Positions 13,779 through 17,981 of a stretch of DNA of 17,981 nt are shown here, piece after piece. How positions within the stretch are numbered: position 1 is the stretch's first letter; each line of letters begins with the position of its first letter. The position numbers and the translations under genes were made by a program. Below the pieces are notes generated by a model that was not told where the DNA came from, searched no databases, and worked only from the letters and a program-made list of their open reading frames with translations. This stretch comes from an uncultured Eubacteriales bacterium (lineage in GTDB: Bacteria; Bacillota; Clostridia; Monoglobales; Monoglobaceae): positions 1 through 17,981 of the forward strand of contig URZD01000017.1 in assembly GCA_900552305.1 (NCBI GenBank), read 5' to 3'.

Positions 13779-14972
13779 GTGAAAAAAATTTTAGTGGCAA
13801 TTATTACGTGTATTTTGTCAGTAACTCTCTCCGGCGGTTTGGCTTATGCGGACGGTAACCGTCAAAACGGCTTTGTGATTGAGTTTAACGGAGAGGTGAC
13901 AGACCGCACCTCCGTTATCTGCAATAACACGCACTATGTTCCGATGAGAATGATTTTTGAGAAAATGGGCGCGGCTTTGTTTTACAGAGAGCGCGACCGT
14001 CAAGTCATGGCTTTGTCGCGTGACGGAAATATAATACGTCACATTGTCGGAGAAAACGTCATAACGGTCAACGAAGAACAGATGAGGTTTAAAAACCCTT
14101 CTTTTTCCGAAAACGGCGAAACGTACATACCGATTGATATGGTTGCGGTTGTTTTCCGACCCGACAGAATTTCGTATGATAATCTGCGCCTAATCATACA
14201 AAAGCAGTTTGCCGACAATGAATATTACAAAATAATTAAAGATGTGCTTGACGTGTGCAGAAGCTGTAACTTCTATCCCGAAAGATTCCAAAGATACATA
14301 AATTATCACACCAAAATGCCCGGTTTCACTCTGCAGGAAGTTATTTACAGAGTAAACCTCGGACTGGATTATCCTTTTTATGAAAATGTGTCCGAAATTG
14401 AAAATCCGTATGAGCTTTTGGTTTTGGTGAACAAATATCATCGGCTGCCGCCGAATTTCCGCCAATATAATCTTGTTAACATGAGTCCGGAGTATACAGT
14501 AAATGACGGAAAGCAGTATTTGCTTGCGGGCGTGGCATACGAAAAATTTGTGCAGATGTCAGATGCCGCCAAGAAAGAGGGACTTACATTAAAGGTTCTT
14601 TCGGCATACAGGACGGAGGACTATCAAAGAGGTCTGTACAACAACAGCGCCAAAAACAACGGAAAGACTCATGCGGATAACTATTCGGCAAGACCCGGTT
14701 TTTCGGAACACGAAACAGGTTTGGCTGTTGACATAAACTCCGTAAGAGGAGCGTTTGAAAATACCTCCGAATTTGCATGGCTGCAAAAGCACGCGCATGA
14801 ATACGGATTTATTTTAAGATACCAAAAGGGCAAAGAATGGATTACGGGATATGCGTATGAGCCGTGGCATTATCGGTATGTCGGCGCTGACGCGGCAAGG
14901 GTAATACATGAAGAGAGCATAACCTACGAAGAATATTATGCAAAGTACATATCCGTGATTGAATTTAAGTAG
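13779..14972 (+). CDS. Secreted VanY-type D-alanyl-D-alanine carboxypeptidase
   Basis: A 397-residue exported zinc peptidase that would trim the terminal D-Ala of peptidoglycan stem peptides. A signal peptide (KKILVAIITCILSVTLSGGLAYA, cleaved before DG) leads. Residues about 30-142 form a copper amine oxidase N-terminal-like domain (THYVPMRMIFEKMGAALFY, later ETYIPIDMVAVVF), an envelope domain common in Clostridia. After a helical linker comes the VanY domain, opening with NPYELLVLVNKYHRLP. It has the metal motif SEHETGLAVDIN (His311, Asp318) and EPWHYRYV (catalytic Glu361, His364), so it should be active. The GTG at 13779 is preferred because GAAG lies at correct spacing before it; the GTG at 13770 overlaps that site. 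It seems to be transcribed alone. Confidence 0.9.
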   Translation: MKKILVAIITCILSVTLSGGLAYADGNRQNGFVIEFNGEVTDRTSVICNNTHYVPMRMIFEKMGAALFYRERDRQVMALSRDGNIIRHIVGENVITVNEEQMRFKNPSFSENGETYIPIDMVAVVFRPDRISYDNLRLIIQKQFADNEYYKIIKDVLDVCRSCNFYPERFQRYINYHTKMPGFTLQEVIYRVNLGLDYPFYENVSEIENPYELLVLVNKYHRLPPNFRQYNLVNMSPEYTVNDGKQYLLAGVAYEKFVQMSDAAKKEGLTLKVLSAYRTEDYQRGLYNNSAKNNGKTHADNYSARPGFSEHETGLAVDINSVRGAFENTSEFAWLQKHAHEYGFILRYQKGKEWITGYAYEPWHYRYVGADAARVIHEESITYEEYYAKYISVIEFK

Positions 14973-15026
14973 GCTGCGAAAGCATTGCGGAATCGTGAAG
15001 GATTCTGCACATTCGTATTTTTCGCG

Positions 15027-15060
15027 GCGGAGCGGGGCAAAACTTGCTCCGCTTTCTTTT
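15027..15060 (+). terminator. Terminator after the VanY-type peptidase
   Basis: GCGGAGC (15027-15033) pairs exactly with GCTCCGC (15046-15052), followed by TTTCTTTT (15053-15060). It is 55 bases after the peptidase stop and separates it from the yfmF promoter. Confidence 0.85.
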
Positions 15061-15081
15061 GTCTAAACTCAAAAATAACAG

Positions 15082-15110
15082 TTGTAATTTCTTTTTACCT
15101 GTGGTAAAAT
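15082..15110 (+). promoter_or_regulatory. Promoter of the yfmF-yfmH-lgt operon
   Basis: TTGTAA (15082-15087) and TAAAAT (15105-15110) are 17 bases apart. Transcription would start near 15117 and leave an untranslated leader of about 85 bases that holds the interlocking repeats at 15130-15174. Confidence 0.72.
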
Positions 15111-15129
15111 ATATACGGTTTATAAAGAA

Positions 15130-15174
15130 GTGCAAAACACATGAAATAAACAGCCGGGATTTTGCACGCGGCTG
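15130..15174 (+). promoter_or_regulatory. Candidate H-type pseudoknot in the yfmF leader
   Basis: GTGCAAAA (15130-15137) is perfectly complementary to TTTTGCAC (15160-15167), and CAGCCG (15151-15156) to CGGCTG (15169-15174). The second 5' arm lies in the loop of the first stem and its 3' arm lies just outside, so together they make an H-type pseudoknot with 13-, 3- and 1-base connectors; alternatively the two stems exclude each other. An A-rich linker of 14 bases leads to the AAGGAG ribosome site. It matches no riboswitch class I can name with confidence. Confidence 0.5.
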
Positions 15175-15202
15175 ATAAAAAATACATTAAGGAGTGAACA
15201 AT

Positions 15203-16486
15203 TTGAGCATACCAAGCATAAAGCTTGCGGAGGGTGTGAATATACATCCGCTGCATACCGATAAATTCAAGACAAATCTTATAAGCGTTTATTTCCGAAT
15301 CCCGCTCAGACGCGAAACGGCAACGCTTGCGGCGCTTTTGCCGAGCGTTCTGAAACGCGGAACGGAGAAGTATCCCACAATGGCGCAGCTTTCGGCGCGT
15401 GCGGAGGAGCTTTACGGAGCGTCGCTTTCGGCGGGGATTGCCAAAAAGGGCGACTCGGAGGTTATACGGTTTTCGGTCAGATATGTCAGCTGCGACTTTC
15501 TGCCGGAGGACATAACGGGCGGTATTTTGGAGCTGCTTTCGCAGCTTGTACTCTGCCCCAAGCTCACGAACGGCGCGTTTGACGCCGAATATTTGACACA
15601 GGAGAAGGAAAACACAAAAAGCAGTATCGAAGGGTTGATTAACGACAAAAAGGCATATGCGCAGGCGCGCTGCAATGAGATAATGTTCGAGGGTGACCCC
15701 TACGGCGTGTCCGAGTACGGATATATTGACGAGCTTGAAAAAATCACGCCGCAGTCGCTTTTTGAGTTCTATAAGTCGCTGCTTGATACCGCAGCTGTCG
15801 AGATTTTTGTAAGCGGCAGCTTTGACGAGGAGACGGTGGTTAAACGCATCGCGGCAGAGTTTTCACGGCTCGGTGCAAGAACGCCAAATCTGCCCGCAAC
15901 ACGTCTTGCAGAGCGCGAGGCGGATATATGCGTAAAAGACGTGACCGAGCCTATGCCTGTGACACAGAGCAAGCTGTGTATCGGCTTTAACTGCGGTATA
16001 TCGCCGCGCAGTGCGGAGTATGCGGATTTGCGGCTGTTCTGTGCGATATTCGGCGGCAGTCCGTTTTCAAAGCTGTTTAACAATGTCCGCGAAAAGCTGA
16101 GTCTTGCGTATTATGTGTTCTCGGTAATCGAGGGGCATAAAAGCTGCATGAAAATCAGCTCCGGCATAGAGGCGGACAAGTTCCGCGCGGCATATGATGA
16201 GATAAACGTCCAGCTTGAAAAGATGAAGGCGGGCGACTTTACCGATGACGAAATCGAGTCGGCAAAGAAGTATCTTGCGACAGGCTTTGGCTCAATCAAG
16301 GACAGCCTTGACGCGACCGAGAATTTCTATCTTGACAGGCTTATACTGGGCAGCGGCGACAGCATTGACGAGTATCTTGAACGGCTTTGCCGCGTAGAAC
16401 GTGACGGCATTATCCGTGCGGCGAACAGCGTTCAGCTTGACACAATCTATTTTTTGAAGGGGGAAGGCAGCGATGCAGTTCAGTAA
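15203..16486 (+). CDS. yfmF: M16-family peptidase-like protein YfmF (inactive partner)
   Basis: A 427-residue member of the M16 (insulinase/processing peptidase) family. The place where active members carry HxxEH reads ALLPSVLKRGTEKYPTM, so the zinc site is lost, as expected for the YmfF/YfmF type that pairs with an active partner. Other M16 features remain: AEELYGASLSAGIAKKGDSEVIRFSVRYVS, DPYGVSEYGYIDELEKITPQSLFEFYKSLL and the second-half FGGSPFSKLFNNVREKLSLAYYVFS. In Bacillus the pair has been associated with modification of elongation factor P; its exact role is unsettled. The start is taken as TTG at 15203 because AAGGAG (15189-15194) is at correct spacing; the GTG at 15194 overlaps that site. 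It overlaps yfmH by 14 bases. Confidence 0.88.
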   Translation: MSIPSIKLAEGVNIHPLHTDKFKTNLISVYFRIPLRRETATLAALLPSVLKRGTEKYPTMAQLSARAEELYGASLSAGIAKKGDSEVIRFSVRYVSCDFLPEDITGGILELLSQLVLCPKLTNGAFDAEYLTQEKENTKSSIEGLINDKKAYAQARCNEIMFEGDPYGVSEYGYIDELEKITPQSLFEFYKSLLDTAAVEIFVSGSFDEETVVKRIAAEFSRLGARTPNLPATRLAEREADICVKDVTEPMPVTQSKLCIGFNCGISPRSAEYADLRLFCAIFGGSPFSKLFNNVREKLSLAYYVFSVIEGHKSCMKISSGIEADKFRAAYDEINVQLEKMKAGDFTDDEIESAKKYLATGFGSIKDSLDATENFYLDRLILGSGDSIDEYLERLCRVERDGIIRAANSVQLDTIYFLKGEGSDAVQ

Positions 16487-17771
16487 AACAGAAAACAAGG
16501 CAATAAAGGAAACCGTTCTGTACGGTACGCACGAAAGCGGTCTGCGCGTGTACATCATTCCCAAAAAGGGTTTTTCAAAGTATTATGCAATCTATGGCAC
16601 GGAATACGGCTCGATTGACGAGATGATAAAGCCGACGCCGGACTCGGAGCCGACAAGACTTCCCGACGGTATCGCGCACTATCTTGAACACAAGCTGTTC
16701 GAGGAATCGGACGGCAAGAACGCGTTTGACAAGTTTGCGCTTACCGGCGCGAGCAGCAACGCTTTTACTTCGTTTGACATGACGGCGTATCTGTTTTCGT
16801 GTACGGACAGGTTTTATGAGAATCTGGAAATACTGCTTGAGTTTGTAAATAATCCGTATTTTACGGAGGAAAACGTTGCAAAGGAGCAGGGGATAATCGG
16901 ACAGGAGATAAAAATGTATGATGACGACCCCGGTTGGCAGCTGTTTTTCAATAGCCTCGGCGCGATGTACCACAAAAACCCGGTCAAAACGGACATTGCT
17001 GGAACGGTCGAGAGTATAAGCCATATCACGCCGGAGCTGCTTTACAAGTGCCACGAAACCTACTACAATCCGTCAAATATGCGGCTTGTGCTTGTGGGCG
17101 ATATTGACCCGGAGAGGGTTGTGCCATATATAGATAAGTATGTTGACAAAAGCCGCGACCGCGGCGAGGTTGAAAGAATCAGACCGCAGGAGCCGAAGGG
17201 CGTTGTTACGCACAGGGTAAGCCGGCGGCTGAGCGTGTCAAAGCCGATGTTCCTTATCGGATTCAAGGAAAAGACGGAGGGCGAGAGCGGCGAAAGGCTG
17301 CTGCGCAAGCAGATTGTGACAAAAATATTGACGGAGATTCTTTTCGGTCGCAGCGGCGGATTTTTCACCGAGCTTTACGGCAAGGGTCTGATTGACGCGA
17401 CCTTCGAGAAGGACGCGGAGCTTGAAAAGGGCTATGGTTTTACATCGATAAGCGGTGAAACAAAGGATCCCGACGAGGTGTATCGGCTGACGCTTGAATA
17501 TATTGAACGTGTAAAGAAGGACGGACTTCACGCGGAGGACATTGCGCGCGCAAAGCGCATCGCAATAGGAAAAAGCCTTCGCGAGTACGACAGCGTGGAG
17601 CAGACGGGCAACAGCTTTATTCGCGGCTTTATGAACGGATTTAATCTTTTGGACTACCGCGGGATTGCGGAAAGTATAACGGCGGACGAGCTGACGGCGC
17701 GGCTTTTTGAACATTTTGACGGCGAGTATGCGGTACTTTCGGTAATAGAGCCGGAGAGCGCGGAAAAATAG
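16473..17771 (+). CDS. yfmH: M16-family metallopeptidase YfmH
   Basis: A 432-residue zinc peptidase, the active partner of YfmF. The zinc motif HYLEH lies at residues 69-73 within GIAHYLEHKLFEE, and the third ligand is Glu145 in GIIGQEIKMYDDDPGW, 72 residues later. SSNAFTSFDMTAYLFSC and NPVKTDIAGTVESISHITPELLYKCHETYYNPSNMRLVLVGDI are typical of the first M16 domain; the C-terminal half (MFLIGFKEK, LFGRSGGFFTELYGKGLI) forms the second. The two proteins probably build one clam-shell chamber in the cytoplasm. The ATG at 16473 lies inside the end of yfmF behind GGGGGAAGG, so translation is coupled. It is followed by lgt after 63 bases. Confidence 0.92.
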   Translation: MQFSKTENKAIKETVLYGTHESGLRVYIIPKKGFSKYYAIYGTEYGSIDEMIKPTPDSEPTRLPDGIAHYLEHKLFEESDGKNAFDKFALTGASSNAFTSFDMTAYLFSCTDRFYENLEILLEFVNNPYFTEENVAKEQGIIGQEIKMYDDDPGWQLFFNSLGAMYHKNPVKTDIAGTVESISHITPELLYKCHETYYNPSNMRLVLVGDIDPERVVPYIDKYVDKSRDRGEVERIRPQEPKGVVTHRVSRRLSVSKPMFLIGFKEKTEGESGERLLRKQIVTKILTEILFGRSGGFFTELYGKGLIDATFEKDAELEKGYGFTSISGETKDPDEVYRLTLEYIERVKKDGLHAEDIARAKRIAIGKSLREYDSVEQTGNSFIRGFMNGFNLLDYRGIAESITADELTARLFEHFDGEYAVLSVIEPESAEK

Positions 17772-17834
17772 GCGGCGGTGAAGGTCGTAAAAAGGCGCCA
17801 TACGCAGACTGGGACGGAAAGGTTGTGAACAATA

Positions 17835-17981
17835 ATGGTAAATAATATATCGTTTCCCGCACTGGGACTTAGCTTTACGATAAACCGCTCGCTGTTTTCG
17901 GTATTCGGTGTGGATATATACACATACGGACTGCTGATTGCGGCGGGGCTTTTGCTTGCGTTTGCCTATGCGGTGCGCGAG
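17835..17981 (+). CDS. lgt: Prolipoprotein diacylglyceryl transferase, N-terminal fragment
   Basis: The first 49 residues of a frame that runs off the right edge. ISFPALGLSFTINRSLFSVFGVDIYTYGLLIAAGLLLAFAYAVRE matches the Lgt N terminus: the FPxLG start, the FSVFGxxIYxYG segment and the first membrane helix. Lgt transfers diacylglycerol from phosphatidylglycerol to the lipobox cysteine of prolipoproteins, such as the binding protein encoded at 7404-8420. It follows yfmH in the same direction, an arrangement seen in Clostridia. GGAAAGG at 17815-17822 region is the nearest ribosome site, spaced a little wide. Confidence 0.85.
   Translation, partial: MVNNISFPALGLSFTINRSLFSVFGVDIYTYGLLIAAGLLLAFAYAVRE

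Noticed and set aside
1..17981. CRISPR array, insertion sequence, prophage or toxin-antitoxin system
   Set aside because: No regularly spaced direct repeats of suitable length, no transposase, integrase, phage or toxin-like product was seen on either strand.

Overview
The window looks like two unrelated genomes joined end to end. Bases 1 to about 1504 read as Bacteroidales, probably Alistipes-like: a DUF4271 membrane protein tail, uroporphyrinogen-III synthase and rnpA, with GC-rich, C-ending codons and weak Shine-Dalgarno sites. From about 1530 to the end the sequence reads as an anaerobic gut-type Clostridia genome: strong AGGAGG-type ribosome sites, many ATA and AGG codons, clear sigma-A promoters, and Clostridia-type gene families and order. 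The join falls inside one open frame at about 1504-1533. What looks like the start of yidD, the usual gene after rnpA, runs straight into the second half of a Na/Pi cotransporter. A chimeric metagenome contig is the simplest explanation.

Layout of the clostridial part. 1518-2600: 3' part of a Na/Pi cotransporter with a PhoU-like tail, then a terminator. 2780-4734 (minus): a DMT/EamA-type transporter translationally coupled to an intracellular GH5 glycosidase, divergent from an AraC regulator (4876-5610). 5663-8420 (minus): a three-gene ABC importer of the TrpXYZ type, with lipoprotein binding protein, permease and ATPase. 8817-11467 (minus): a GH39 glycosidase coupled to an MFS transporter, divergent from a LacI regulator (11658-12635). 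LacI-type palindromes lie in the promoter region, one of them inside the MFS promoter spacer. 12825-13673: a ZnuB-type metal permease without its ATPase or binding protein nearby. 13779-14972: a secreted VanY-type DD-carboxypeptidase. 15203-17981: an M16 peptidase pair, YfmF (inactive type) and YfmH (HxxEH), followed by the start of lgt.

The most striking signals are in untranslated leaders. The ABC importer is preceded by a near-consensus promoter and a leader of ten or eleven NAG triplets spaced exactly five bases apart. A Rho-independent terminator follows, and part of the array can pair with its 5' arm. This is the layout of a TRAP-controlled tryptophan attenuator and fits a tryptophan-family importer. 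The yfmF-yfmH leader carries two interlocking inverted repeats that would form an H-type pseudoknot between the promoter and the ribosome site, which resembles a small riboswitch. These assignments come from reading the sequence only; no search or folding program was run.
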